Assembly (NCBI GenBank): GCA_016858145.1
Contig: JAEHOE010000160.1
Span: 186,001 to 250,000, forward strand
DNA: 64,000 nucleotides
Origin: Edaphochlamys debaryana
Taxonomy: Eukaryota > Chlorophyta > Chlorophyceae > Chlamydomonadales
Direction: 5' to 3'
Every line of letters starts with the position of its first letter. The first letter of the stretch is position 1. Below are positions 50,690 to 61,015 of this stretch, one piece after another. A program made the position numbers and the translations under genes. The notes beneath the pieces were generated by a model. The model did not search any database. It worked only from the letters and a program-made list of their open reading frames with translations, and was not told the origin of the DNA.

Positions 50690-51130
50690 ACTCGAGCCCG
50701 CGGACTCTAGTTTCCAGCGCTCTTACATGTGCAGTCTGCTTTGACGCTGCAACTCATTGCCGGTGTGATGTACACCCATACGCAAGGCCTGAAATACTGT
50801 CGTCGCTGAAAGTGTGCTTGCACTTTTACCGGGTCATCAAGGTCGCGGCTGAGCCCACCTCCACATGCTACCAAGGCTGTGTGGCGTTGTCACGCACTTG
50901 GCCGCTCAGGTCGCCGCGGTCCGCGGCAACTCGAGCTGAGGCGTCCACATCGCGAGGCTGCTGCATTTCAGCCTGCCCAACCTCACGCGGTTGGGTGGGT
51001 GGGGCCCTGTAGGCGCACAGGCTGACATGCTGCGACCACCGGGCAAGGAACGCCGACACTCTTCAGGCCCCGACCGTTGTGACGAGAAACTAGAGAAACC
51101 AATTCAATGTTTCTGCTCAGACTTCATAGT
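50690..51130. repeat. Three-copy dispersed repeat, copy 2 (most diverged)
   Basis: It shares the order of blocks with copy 1: GGACTCTAGTTTCCAGC, TGATGTACACC, CGGGTCATCAAGGTCGCGGC, CAACTCGAGCTGAGGCGTC, GTGGGGCCCTGTAG and the terminal AATGTTTCTGCTCA. Many point changes mark it as the oldest copy. Confidence 0.75.
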
Positions 51131-51399
51131 CAGGGACAGTCTCTAGGGCACTGAGGCAGTCTGCTACCCTGTCTTCGGCTTCAGGCGCGATGCAGTGGGC
51201 CCGCGGCAGGGCGGGGCGGGAGGGGAGGGGCGGGGCGGGAGGGCGTGGCCATGGGTGGCTATACTCGCGAGCTGGCGAGCGCGCTGCTCGATGTGAGACG
51301 CGCCGCGTGCACCGCCCGGACCCACCGTACTCGGAGGTCGACACTGGCAGGGCTGCTGACTTGCGACGGCGAGCTTCCCGAGAAGTCGCGGGACATGCC

Positions 51400-51700
51400 G
51401 GCGGACATGCGACTGGCTCCCGACTCGCCGACTCTAGTCTCCAGCAACTCCTACCCACGCAGCCAATACACCGCAGGCCTGATGTACACGAGCTCGCGAG
51501 GGCGGCATTTCTGCCGTCGCGGAGAATGTGTGTTTGCACATTTCCCCGGTCACGGGCGCGGCTGAGCGCGCTGCGCGATGCTCTGAGGTTTGAGAGGCAC
51601 CGTCGCGCACGCGGCAGCCCAAGTCGCTGCGGCCCGCAGCGACTCGAGCTGAAGCGTCGCCAAGTGTGGGGAAGTGTGCGCCCCGTCAGGCCGCGTTGCA
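51400..51700. repeat. Three-copy dispersed repeat, copy 3 (3'-truncated)
   Basis: Very close to copy 1 from CGCCGACTCTAGTCTCCAGC to GTGCGCCCCGTCAGG, where the similarity stops. Most changes are single bases. Confidence 0.85.
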
Positions 51701-51964
51701 CATGGGGGGCCCGAAACTCGGAGGTCCTGGTGGTGCTGCCCTGACCCCAACTGCTGCCACCCCATCTTAACGGTCCCTATCCGTCTAACCACTAAAAGTA
51801 TGCCTTTGGCAGTGAGTTGCAGGACGTGCACGTAGTAATAAGTTAGCCCTTGACCATAGGAAGCCGCCCACCTAGGTAGCATGCTGCAACTCACTGCCAA
51901 AGGTGCCTTTTGGGACGTTTCCGTAAGGGGGGTCTCCAGAACCGCCGTGTCCCGCGTTCGGGGT

Positions 51965-52125
51965 GGAGGCACAGGGTCGCGATGCGCCAGCGGTTGTCAA
52001 ACGTCTGCACACTCGGCAGGGCACACTTCGAGACACGTAGCTACTACAGCATATAGCAACATCTCGAAGCTTTGCGCACTGAGCACTTTCACCTCGGTTT
52101 TGCTGCAATTGAGGTCAGCATCTGC
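51965..52125 (+). promoter_or_regulatory. Conserved block upstream of glycine-rich gene, copy 1
   Basis: It shares TCGCGATGCGCCAGCGGTT, CAAACGTCTGCA, TAGCTACTACAGCATATAGC and CACCTCGGTTTTGCTGCAAT, in the same order and spacing, with 62575-62735 upstream of the paralog. The rest of the flanks differ, so this is a candidate promoter or 5' UTR, or an unrecognised exon. Confidence 0.6.
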
Positions 52126-52163
52126 CAGGCCCAGCTCCTTCGACATAGGAGGTTCACTGTGCT

Positions 52164-52715
52164 ATGCCAAGCCTGTTGCTGTCGCCTGAGGCAGCCTCCA
52201 AGCTGCATTCGGAGGCGGGCGTCGCCCTTGCCGAAGGATTGCGTGACGCAGCGCCGAAGCTGGGCTCCAAGGGGAGCGCCTCGATCAGCCGCGGCCTGGG
52301 AAAAATCGCCAAGGGCCTGGGCAAGCTGGGCAAGGGCACCGACGATGGCTTGGGCAAGCTCGGTGCGGGCATCGCCCTCGGGATGCCCAGTATCGGCGTG
52401 GTCGCTGCCGCCGTCATCAACAACGGCAAGAAGAGCGGCGGTAACAGTGGCCCCGCCCCCACGCCCCCTCCCGCGGCCGCGCCCGCGGCCGAGCCCACTC
52501 CCGCGCCCGGCCGCGCGCCCTGCCAGAGCGGTCACGGGATTCGCGCCCGCGTCGTCCGCGCCCGCAACCCAGCCCCTCCCCCCGCCGCCCCTGCCGGCGC
52601 TGCCGCCTGCACCACGACCGGCGGCATTGCCGTCCGCAAGCGCGTCGTCGCCCGCGCCACTGCCAACTCCCCCGCCCCCGCCGCTGCGGCCGCCACCGCC
52701 GACGGCCGCTCCTAG
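52164..52715 (+). CDS. Small glycine-zipper-like protein, copy 1
   Basis: A single open frame of 183 residues from ATG to TAG. The N-terminal half has DAAPKLGSKGSASISRGLGK, then a Gly/Lys periodic helix (GKIAKGLGKLGKG, GLGKLGAGIALGMP) and a short hydrophobic segment SIGVVAAAVINNG. The C-terminal half is Pro/Ala rich with Arg and a repeated RARNPAP motif. The paralog at 62920 shares the DAAPxLGSKxxASI signature, the hydrophobic segment and RARNPAP, while the 5' block and 3' flank (TTTCCTCCGGTGGCCGG) are also conserved. Spaced small residues resemble glycine-zipper membrane-active or packing helices. I know of no described family. No intron is evident, and transcription is unproven. Confidence 0.6.
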   Translation: MPSLLLSPEAASKLHSEAGVALAEGLRDAAPKLGSKGSASISRGLGKIAKGLGKLGKGTDDGLGKLGAGIALGMPSIGVVAAAVINNGKKSGGNSGPAPTPPPAAAPAAEPTPAPGRAPCQSGHGIRARVVRARNPAPPPAAPAGAAACTTTGGIAVRKRVVARATANSPAPAAAAATADGRS

Positions 52716-53337
52716 AGGCGTTCCAGTCAACCACATTCGTGATGAGTTTTCCTCCGGTGGCCGGGTGCTCGGGGCCCCACTGCAGTTCGGACATGTTGGG
52801 GAGGGGTTGTGGATGCCCCTGCCGGTTCGGTGTGTCAAGAAATGTTGGGGGCTGTGGTGGGCTGTCCCCAAGGCGGACTTGGCCTTCACGCCTCCACCGG
52901 CATCCCCATGCCTGGGCCGTGCGGGTTGCTTTATTTGGCCGCATCCTGCCTGGCATGCATGCTGGCACCTCAACCAGCTCCTCCTCACTGCCCCCCTCCA
53001 TCCCCATCCCCATCCCTTCCGTCCCCGCCCAAACCCCCGCAGCGGAACAAGGCCAGGCCGCCCACCCCCCTTCCCTGGAGCTGCCCGGACCGGCCCTGGC
53101 CGATCCTGGCGGAGGGCTGGCCTCCGGCCCCGGGCCTAACCGCGCAGTGTGACCGGGCGCCGCTCTGGTGGCGCCCCGCCCACCTCACCTGCCTCCCGCG
53201 CGCTAGCGTGGCCTGGAGGCCGATCTCCCCGACTCAGCAGCCCTTCCGGGCCTCGCGCCGCGGTTGGCGTCGCCGTGTGCTGCTGGGATGCACTCTCAGC
53301 CGTAGGCTAGCGCCTGGTGATAAGGAAGAACTGCGGC

Positions 53338-53397
53338 AATCAATCAATCAATCAATCAATGAATCAATCAATCAATCAATGAATCAATCAATCAAAA
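53338..53397. repeat. TCAA tetranucleotide microsatellite
   Basis: About 14 units of ATCA/TCAA with two TGAA variants spaced five units apart. Confidence 0.95.
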
Positions 53398-53841
53398 GAA
53401 TGCATGACGCAGGGGCGCGGTCCTTGTTGACGCTCCGGTGAGGGGATGGACGCGCTGGACCGGAGCATGAGGGGGTGGTGCTGGGTGCGCCTGGGGCATG
53501 GGGACGTTTATCTTCCGCGGTTTCCCGACTGCGGGTGGTGCCTGGTGGTGCTGCCGCCCTGTGAGATGTGAGGTGTGATAGCTACGCCTGGCTGCTATTG
53601 CAGATCTTGACGAGCTTGGGATTTTGGTCTGTCAGTTCAGTGTCTGTTGTCAGGTGTATCAGGTGTGGCAGCTACGCCCAGCTAGCTGCAGCTGAAGCTC
53701 TTGATGTGTGTGTTAGGCGGCTGTGTGCTGATTGGCCTGCCGGGTCTCAGGACCCGCATGTGTGGTGCACAGTATGGGGGCTCCTGTGGTAGCGAACTCC
53801 TTTGCCGCCCGTAGTCGGGTGGCAGCAATGACACGGGTCAA

Positions 53842-54492
53842 TCACAGTATTATGAAGCTTGGGGGCAAGGCGCAGTGGTCAAGCCCCTTTGCCAAGTGCA
53901 CAATGGAGCACCGGGCCCTGTATAATTCACGGTTATCAAGGCAGATTTCTTGCGGGGGAAGGGGCTGCTGGGATGGCGGCACGCCGGCTGGGGGCGCCCC
54001 AGGCGGCACTAACGGCGGCGGCACGCTGGCTGGCGGGCCCTGCAGGGGCGGTGCAGCCTGCGGCGGCCCGCTTGGCCCCGGCGGCGGCACTGCCGGGGCC
54101 TGCGGGTGACCGTATACCATGATACGTCCGTCTGCCCCCATCACCAGCTGCACCTGCACGGAGGCGGGCTGGGCCGCCCCAGAGCCGGGGCCGGGCCCGG
54201 GCACTGCTGGCGGGCCTGCAGGGGCCGGCCGGCCGGGCTCAGGCCCCACAGGCGGGGGCGTGGACGCCCGCACGAAGGGGGCCTGAGCGGGTGGTTGCCC
54301 CGGAGCGGGGCCCTGCGGCGGCACGCCCGGCCCCTGCTGCATGGGCGGCCGCTGCTGCTGTTGTTGCAGCGGTGGGGGCGGCCCTGACATCCCCTGCGGC
54401 GGCATCTGCTGTTGTGGATAGAGCGGCGGCGGCTGAGGCGGCGGTTGTAGCGGTTGTTGCTGCTGTTGCTGCTGCGGCGCTTGCATCTGCAT
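53842..54492 (-). CDS. Pro/Gln-rich open frame
   Basis: The frame from an ATG gives 216 residues: poly-Gln at the start (MQMQAPQQQQQQQP), then Pro/Gln/Gly-rich sequence (PPQGMSGPPPPLQQQQQRPP). A short ordered island follows, VQVQLVMGADGRIMVYGHP, then QPLPPQEICLDNRELYRARC to the stop. The ordered island is what makes this more than a low-complexity by-product; it could be the end exon of a transcriptional coactivator-like protein, but no partner exons were recognised. GAAAGCAGCCGACCCC repeats lie just upstream near 54550-54590. Confidence 0.35.
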   Translation of the reverse strand: MQMQAPQQQQQQQPLQPPPQPPPLYPQQQMPPQGMSGPPPPLQQQQQRPPMQQGPGVPPQGPAPGQPPAQAPFVRASTPPPVGPEPGRPAPAGPPAVPGPGPGSGAAQPASVQVQLVMGADGRIMVYGHPQAPAVPPPGPSGPPQAAPPLQGPPASVPPPLVPPGAPPAGVPPSQQPLPPQEICLDNRELYRARCSIVHLAKGLDHCALPPSFIIL

Positions 54493-55056
54493 GGGTGGAG
54501 GTTGTTGTTGCTGTTGCTGTTGCTGCGGCTGCCCAGCCTACTATGGCGCCGAAAGCAGCCGACCCCCATCGTCCAGACGAAAGCAGCCGACCCCTGGTGA
54601 AGCACCCGTCGCTCGACATTGCACCCTAGCACACTTTACAGCTTAGAACGCGCCCATCGTCCAAACGAACGCTGGTCTTATATAGCAGCAAGCAGCATCA
54701 CATTACAGCCAGCAGCACCAACATAAAGCAGCAGCACCGACAGCAGGACGTTCGTTTGGACGTTCGCTGGTCTTATACGGCCAGAAGCACCCACCCAGAA
54801 GCGTCCAACAGCACCCACCCAGAAGCGTCCAACAGCACCTGCTGCTCAGTGTGCGCCTGCATGCTCAGGTGAGTGAGCCCCACGGCCAGGCCAGGGTGCT
54901 GCCCAGGATGTGTTGCAGCTGCAGGTGGATGTGTTGCAGTTGCGCCGGCCTGCAGTTGCTGCCGCTGCTACCGCAGCAGCACCGCTGGCGGCGGCCCCGG
55001 CCCTAGCTATCGCGGGTTCGGGGGCGGCGGCCCCCTCCTCCTCCTCCCCAGCGCCA
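54493..55056. other. Intergenic, short duplications
   Basis: No gene supported. Small local repeats occur: CCCACCCAGAAGCGTCCAAC twice near 54795-54830, and TCGTTTGGACGTTCGCTGGT-type inverted or direct copies near 54655 and 54750. Confidence 0.45.
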
Positions 55057-55964
55057 GCGCCCTCTTCCTCGTCACCCAGCGCCGCCGCCGGCCTGCCAGC
55101 GGCGGCGGCGCCTTCGGGCTCGGAGCCCGGCCTGTCGGGCCGCCGAACGGGTACGTGCAGTGGGGTTGGAGGGACATGTGTACGTCACAGGAGTCACAAC
55201 AAACTGACGTCACAGGGGCAGTCGTGCGGGCAGGGAGAGGCCGTGCTGCGTCTGTGGTGCTGCTGCTGTGCTATGCGTGTCGGGCGCCCTCTTCCTCGTC
55301 ACCCAGCGCCGCCGCCGGCCTGCCAGCGGCGGCGGCGCCTTCGGGCTCGGAGCCCGGCCTGTCGGGCCGCCGAACGGGTACGTGCAGTGGGGTTGGAGGG
55401 ACATGTGTACGTCACAGGAGTCACAACAAACTGACGTCACAGGGGCAGTCGTGCGGGCAGGGAGAGGCCGTGCTGCGTCTGTGGTGCTGCTGCTGTGCTA
55501 TGCGTGTCGGGCGCCCTCTTCCTCGTCACCCAGCGCCGCCGCCGGCCTGCCAGCGGCGGCGGCGCCTTCGGGCTCGGAGCCCGGCCTGTCGGGCCGCCGA
55601 ACGGGTGCGTGCAGTGGGGTTGGAGGGACATGTGTACGTCACAGGAGTCACAACAAACTGACGTCACAGGGGCAGTCGTGCGGGCAGGGAGAGGCCGTGC
55701 TGCGTCTGTGGTGCTGCTGCTGTGCTATGCGTGTCGGGCGCCCTCTTCCTCGTCACCCAGCGCCGCCGCCGGCCTGCCAGCGGCGGCGGCGCCTTCGGGC
55801 TCGGAGCCCGGCCTGTCGGGCCGCCGAACGGGTGCGTGCAGTGGGGTTGGAGGGACATGTGTTCGTCACAGGAGTCACAACAAACTGACGTCACAGGGGC
55901 AGTCGTGCGGGCAGGGAGAGGCCGTGCTGCGTCTGTGGTGCTGCTGCTGTGCTATGCGTGTCGG
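55057..55964. repeat. 227-bp tandem satellite, four units
   Basis: Units begin at 55057, 55284, 55511 and 55738 (exact 227-bp steps) with GCGCCCTCTTCCTCGTCACC. They differ by only one or two bases each (TACGTGCAG versus TGCGTGCAG; TGTACG versus TGTTCG). The units hold TGACGTCACAGGGGCAGTCG, including the palindrome TGACGTCA. Several frames on both strands are open across the whole array; because 227 is not a multiple of three, the peptides shift frame between units. Confidence 0.95.
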
Positions 55965-56329
55965 GAGGGTGGGGGTGGGAGGTACGCGAGCCGAGAAGCC
56001 GCGGAGGCAGGGGCGGGGGCCACGGGGGCTCGCGGTGTCGTTCCCATGATGCCCACTTGTGCCCCTTGTCCTGCATGAAATCGTACATCCCGTCCACTGC
56101 GGCGGCGCGCAAGGTCCATACCCAGCAGACACGCTCCATACTAGGCGTCAGAAGTGTAGCGCCCCAGTCGTACTAGCCCGGAGGCGGGCATACATGCCAG
56201 CCTGACGGCAGCCCCGCCCTTCGAAGACCACACGGCAGTTCCTCACCCACACCCTCACCCCTCTCGCTCATCCTCCCTCATGCGGCAAGACTCGTACGCC
56301 GCAAGCGGCCCCTTGCACCCTCGGACCCC

Positions 56330-56454
56330 TCAGACCGCCTCGGCTGCCGCCCGGGCCGCCGCCAGGGCCCGCTTGGCCCCCTTGTCGGCCCGGTACCTGG
56401 CCTTCGCCGCCCGGGCCTTGCACTCCTCACACTTGCCCTGGCCCACGGGCCGGC
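56330..56454 (-). pseudogene. Possible C-terminal exon fragment
   Basis: It encodes VGQGKCEECKARAAKARYRA and continues KGAKRALAAARAAAEAV to a stop, preceded by an AG. The CxxC and basic helix look protein-like, but no upstream exons were found. Confidence 0.3.
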
Positions 56455-56529
56455 CTCAGGACTCAGGACTCACGCCTCGTACGCCACCCACCTCCCCCCT
56501 TACTCATCCCCTTACTCATCCCCCTCCCC

Positions 56530-59500
56530 TCACGCCTCGTACGCCACCAGCTGCAGCCGCTCCCGGTCCGCCCCAATGGCCGCCAGCTCCCCCCGCAGCG
56601 CCCCCACGACCCCCTCCAGCCGCGCCAGGCTCTCACCCGGCAGGTCCCGGCTGTACGCCAGCTCCACCACACCCCGGAACCGGGCGTCTAGGGCCAGGGC
56701 CACCAGAGCCCCCGGGGCCCCGAACGGCGCCCGAACCAGGTCGGTGCGTTCGGGCCCCGCCCAGCAGTCTGCGGCGGGGCACAATGGGGTGGGAGCAGGA
56801 GAAGGAGGGAGGGGAAAGAGGGAGGAGAAAATGTGGGAGCAGGAGGAGATCGGACAGAGGGGAAAGAGGGAGGAGAAAGTGTGGGAGCAGGGACAGGAGG
56901 GAGGGGCTGGGGTAAGGGGGCGATGCACGAAAGGTAGTAGCGTGATGGGGCTGCCTGTAGCCCGGGCCCAGTCGGGGGCCCAGCCCTTCTGTCCCCAGGC
57001 CCATGCGGGGCCCCGCGAAGGCCCGCCCGGGCCCACCTGCGTCGAGGGACAGGCGCTCCAGGCGGGGCAGGGTGGCCAGCAGGGGCAGGGGCGTGGCGGG
57101 GTAGTCAGCGAGGTCGCAGATCTCCAGCACCTGAGGCGGGAAGAGGGGGTGAGGAAGGGATGGAGGGAGAGCGTAGGGAGAGACAGAGCAGCAGCCAGCG
57201 CGCCCCGGGGGGGGAGGGGGGGCGGGAGGAAGGGAGGGACAGGGAGTCTTCGTCTAGCTTCAGACTAACCCCTTTCCCGCTTGAGGCTTCAAGTCGTGCC
57301 GCCGTGCTGCGCCTGCAAGCGCCTCCGTAGCCCCGTGCACACCGAGGCTGGAGGCATGGCTACGGCAGCTCTGAGCCCTTGGCAGCTCCCCCCTCACCCA
57401 CACCCGCGAGCCCTCAAGCCGCCCTGCAGGGCGGTGGGGCAGCCAGTCCGAAAGCCCCTGTGCCCCGGGCCCCCGAACACGTCATGCAGAGCAGACAGTG
57501 TGCATTGCTGAAACGTTTTGTTTAACGCAGTCGGACGGGAGTCGGCTCCCGGACCCGCCCTGGACCCACCTGAAGGCTTGTGAGGCTGCTGGCAATGGTG
57601 GCCAGGTCCACGTGCGAGAGCTTGAACCTGCACAGCGCACACGGAAGGATATTGCACGACACAAACAAAATAATGTTGTCGTGACGGCGGGTAGCAGCTC
57701 GAAGGGGCACAGCGGTGTGCCGTACAACCCGGCACCTGCCCGCCCACGCGGGTGCCCCCCCATGCCGTCGCCCGCGAGGCCAACCGCCGCCACGTGCCGC
57801 TTCCCGTACCGCAGCCGTACCGCTGCCGTACCGCCCGTACTGCCGTACCCACCTGTACAGCGTGAGCCGCGGCACGCCCGCCCGCCCCAGCGCGCGCAGC
57901 CACGCGCCGTGGTTCCGTCGCCCCGGCCCCGCCTCCCCCGCCACCGGCAGCACCAGGATATGCCGCCCCGTCGTCACGTACACGTGGGAGGCGGGGCCCA
58001 GCCTGCCCTCCAGGAAACCCGCGGCCTCACACAGCGCCGCCTCGCCCGCGGGCAGCAGGCGGCCGTCGTCGGCGACGCTGCGGCCGCGGCGCAGCGTGAG
58101 TGTGAGGTCCCAGTCCAGGGGGCGCAGCGGCGAGGCGCGCAGGGCGGGGAGGGTCTCGGCGGCCTGGTAGCGTAGCGTGATGGCTGCAAGGCGGGGCGGC
58201 AGCTGCCAGCAGCCGGAGCTCTGCCCCGGGCCCGGGCTTGGCCCCGGGCTGTGGCTTGGGCGGGGTTCGGTGGAGCTGGACCCAGCTCCGCCGGCTGAGG
58301 CGGAGCCTGAACCCATGCCCCCGGCCCAGCCAACGCCTCCTCCCGCTCCCGCTCCCGCTCCGCCCTCGGATAGCGTTCCGGACCCGGTCGGTGACCCGAG
58401 GGAGCCGGCGGTGGATGGGGCCTCCTGCGCCTCGAGCGCCTGCACCTCGAGCCGCGTCAGGGCGGCGAGGAGGTGCACGGTGCGGGCGTCGAGGGTGGCG
58501 GAGGGGGCCAGGAGCTCGGCCAGGAGGGGCAGCCCCGCGGCTAGGGCGGCCGTGGGGAGCGGGCCCTCGGTTGACCCAAGGCCTAGCGAGGTGAGGCCCG
58601 TGAAGGGTGCCAGCAGGGGGCTCAGGAGGGACCCCTCGCAGGCCCCCACGTGGAGGGAGCGCAGGCGGGAGAGGGCGGCGAGGGGCCGCACGTGGTCGTC
58701 GGAGGTGAGGCCGAAGGCGAGGCGGAGGCAGCGCAGGCGGTGGGCGGAGGAGCGGAGCAGTTGGGCCCAGGCGGCGGGCAGCGGGTGGGGTGGTGGAGAG
58801 GTGCAGGGCTGGGGTGACGGCGCGGGTGGGGAGGTGGAGAGGTGCAGGGAGGTGAGGGAGGGCAGCAGGCCTGGAGGCGGTGCGTCCGCGTCGCCATCAC
58901 CCCTTTCGCTGCTGCTGGCGCCTGCGGAGTCGGTGCCTGAGAGGAGGAGCTTCAAGGCTTCGAGCGTGGGGAGCTCGGCCTTCTCGGCCTGTGTGAGCTT
59001 TAGCTGCTGCAGCGCTGGGAATGCGGAGGCAACGGCGTGGGCCAGAGACTCGTTCAGGGCGACCGCGGGGAGGTGAAGCGCCTGGCACTTGAGCGGGCTC
59101 TGGCCCGACGTCTCCACGAACGGGCGCAGCAGGCGCAGCCTGGTGTGCAGACGGGGGGGTGAGGTGGTGTTGGGAGGGGCGTGAAAGCGGGGAGGGGGGA
59201 GGGGGGCGAGGCGGGGGCGAGGCGAGGGCAAGGCGGGGACGTGTCGAGAAGGCGCGAGCCGAGCCTAGCAACACCCAGCGCGTGCGCGCCCGCCATCGCG
59301 CTCTCACCCTGCTCGCGATGTGGCCGCGTCATCGAGGCAGACGACTTGAGGGCGACAGCCGCGCACCAGAAAGCCCAACACCGAAAGCAGTTCGGACACA
59401 GCTCCGCATTTGGCGTGCAGCACCTTCACCTGCCTATCATAAGCCCTTCTGGTGTCCGTGCATATTAACCTGGTCGACCTGGCCTCGCTGGGGCTCAGGT

Positions 59501-59579
59501 GCTTCAGAATTTGCGGAAGGATGTCTTTCTCGGTGAGCAGCGCTAGCCCGCGACCGTCGTGCGTGGTTGCCTGGGCCAT
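56530..59579 (-). CDS. F-box-like / leucine-rich-repeat protein
   Basis: Five exons (59308-59579, 57853-59139, 57570-57627, 57037-57130, 56530-56768) join in frame to 649 residues. The start is the ATG at 59579. The N-terminus has an F-box-like helix set (DILPQILKHLSPSEARSTRL), followed by an irregular LRR array of about a dozen repeats: LKCQALHLPAVALNESLAHA, FPALQQLKLTQAEKAELPTL, LPSLTSLHLSTSP, LSRLRSLHVGACEGSLL, FTGLTSLGLGST and LPRLERLSLDA near the end. An Ala/Gly/Ser-rich insert interrupts the LRRs. F-box proteins couple LRR-recognised targets to SCF ubiquitin ligases; that role is inference, and the F-box match is weak. The last exon ends RERLQLVAYEA. Copies of that exon and its acceptor region lie at 47391-47600 and 50105-50200. 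Confidence 0.8.
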
Positions 59580-60464
59580 CGTGACACGAGGTTAGCGATG
59601 TCTTAGGCCCCCAGCGCGCTCGGGTTGCAAGCGCCAGCAACATGTGCAATGTCGACTGCAGGATACGGCACAAAGTACGGCAACCCCACACGCCTGCACA
59701 GGAGAAGCCCTGTCCCAAAGGACTGCGGGGAGGGCTGCAGCTGAGGGTGCGGGCACTGCTGAGGGGATGCGGGGCGTCCACGCTGGCTGCGCGTCGTGAG
59801 GGGGGATACTCGGGGCGGGGCTGCCAAGCAGCTGCCACAGCAGCGGGTCGGTCAGAGCACCCGCCCGCAGTCTACACAGCGAACGCCCGCTCCAACCTCT
59901 CGCCTCAGCTCCCCCACTCGTAAGCCCTCTCTAAGCTCCAATCTCTCGCCCGAAGTCCCCCTCCCGTTGTTCCGTAGGCCCTCTGAGCATGGCCTGGCAC
60001 GGGTCGGTGATGAGGCTCATGACGGCCGCTCACATCGATCGCCTGTGAGGCGTGAGGGGAACGCGGATACGGTAGTCTGGCCAACGTATCGGCCGTCAGC
60101 TCCTCCGCCTCCAGGGGCTAGACGTCCTGCTGCCGTACCACGCCGTACTGCCGTACACCATGCCGTGCGCACCATCACCAGCGTCAACACTTCAAGCAAG
60201 CGCCAAAGTGTCAACCGGCCCGTCCCGGTTGGTCACAACGGCCGCATGTCGGTGTTGCCCACGGTCTGGAGTTGTTAAAGACAACAAGGCGTTGGGTCAT
60301 GCTCCCGGCGACCCGGTCTGGGGCCTCGAGGAATGAGGGGTGGGGCGAGGCGGTGGAGGGGGCCGGGAGCAATACACGTGATCTAGGACGAAGCTATGCG
60401 ATGTACGGTACGAGGCCGCCGTACATGCAGGTGGTTGCGGGTGGGGACGGAAGCCGAAGGGGGA

Positions 60465-60515
60465 AGGGGAACTGGAAGACGAGTTACGCGAAAAGCAGGC
60501 CAGCAAAGTGCAGAC
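60465..60515. repeat. Dispersed motif, copy 3 of 3
   Basis: GACGAGTTACGCGAAAAGC then AGGCCAGCAAAGTGC, one base shorter than the other copies. Confidence 0.75.
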
Positions 60516-60751
60516 CCAGGTTCCTTTCCGAACAATCGGGGACTGGCCAGGTAAGCCGAATGGGGCTGCGGATGGGGAAGGCGAACGGAGGGAGCTGCAG
60601 CTGGTTGGCGTAGGGGTCGGAGGGGGCTGTGGGCCCAGACCCGTGCGGGCGTGTTTTTGAGGGAATTCCGTGCCGTCCGTGTGAGCCCTTCGCTCCCGCG
60701 GCCCCCCGCAATCGAGCTCAGTCCCTGACCTCTGCAACCCCGTCTCCGCAG

Positions 60752-61015
60752 TCCTGGCAAGCCGCCGTCACGACGCTGCGGAGGCGCAAGCTTGCCAAGG
60801 CGGCGGTGGCGGCACCTGAAGGCAGCGGCGCCGCCACCCTCGACGCCGCCGTCAGCACCCTGGCGGACGCCCTGGCGGCAGCGGCTGCCGAGCTGGCGGC
60901 GGTGGCGGCGGCGGCGGTGCCGGGCTGCTGCGCTTTGCTAGGGGTAGGGGCGGAGGCCGTGGCGGAGGTGGGCGAGCAGGAGGTTCCGGCAGCGGCGGCG
61001 GCGGCAGCGGGATGA
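60752..61015 (+). CDS. Exon-like open frame, isolated
   Basis: After a good acceptor (CCCCGTCTCCGCAG at 60751) the frame reads SWQAAVTTLRRRKLAKAAVA, then an Ala-rich helix (AAVSTLADALAAAAAELAAV) and ends EVPAAAAAAAG. It could be the last exon of a gene whose earlier exons I cannot find, or a high-GC by-product. Confidence 0.25.
   Translation, partial: SWQAAVTTLRRRKLAKAAVAAPEGSGAATLDAAVSTLADALAAAAAELAAVAAAAVPGCCALLGVGAEAVAEVGEQEVPAAAAAAAG

Noticed and set aside
54873..56049. Several ~200-residue frames repeating LFLVTQRRRRPASGGG
   Set aside because: They are translations of the 227-bp satellite; the frame shifts each unit and both strands are open, so no gene is supported.
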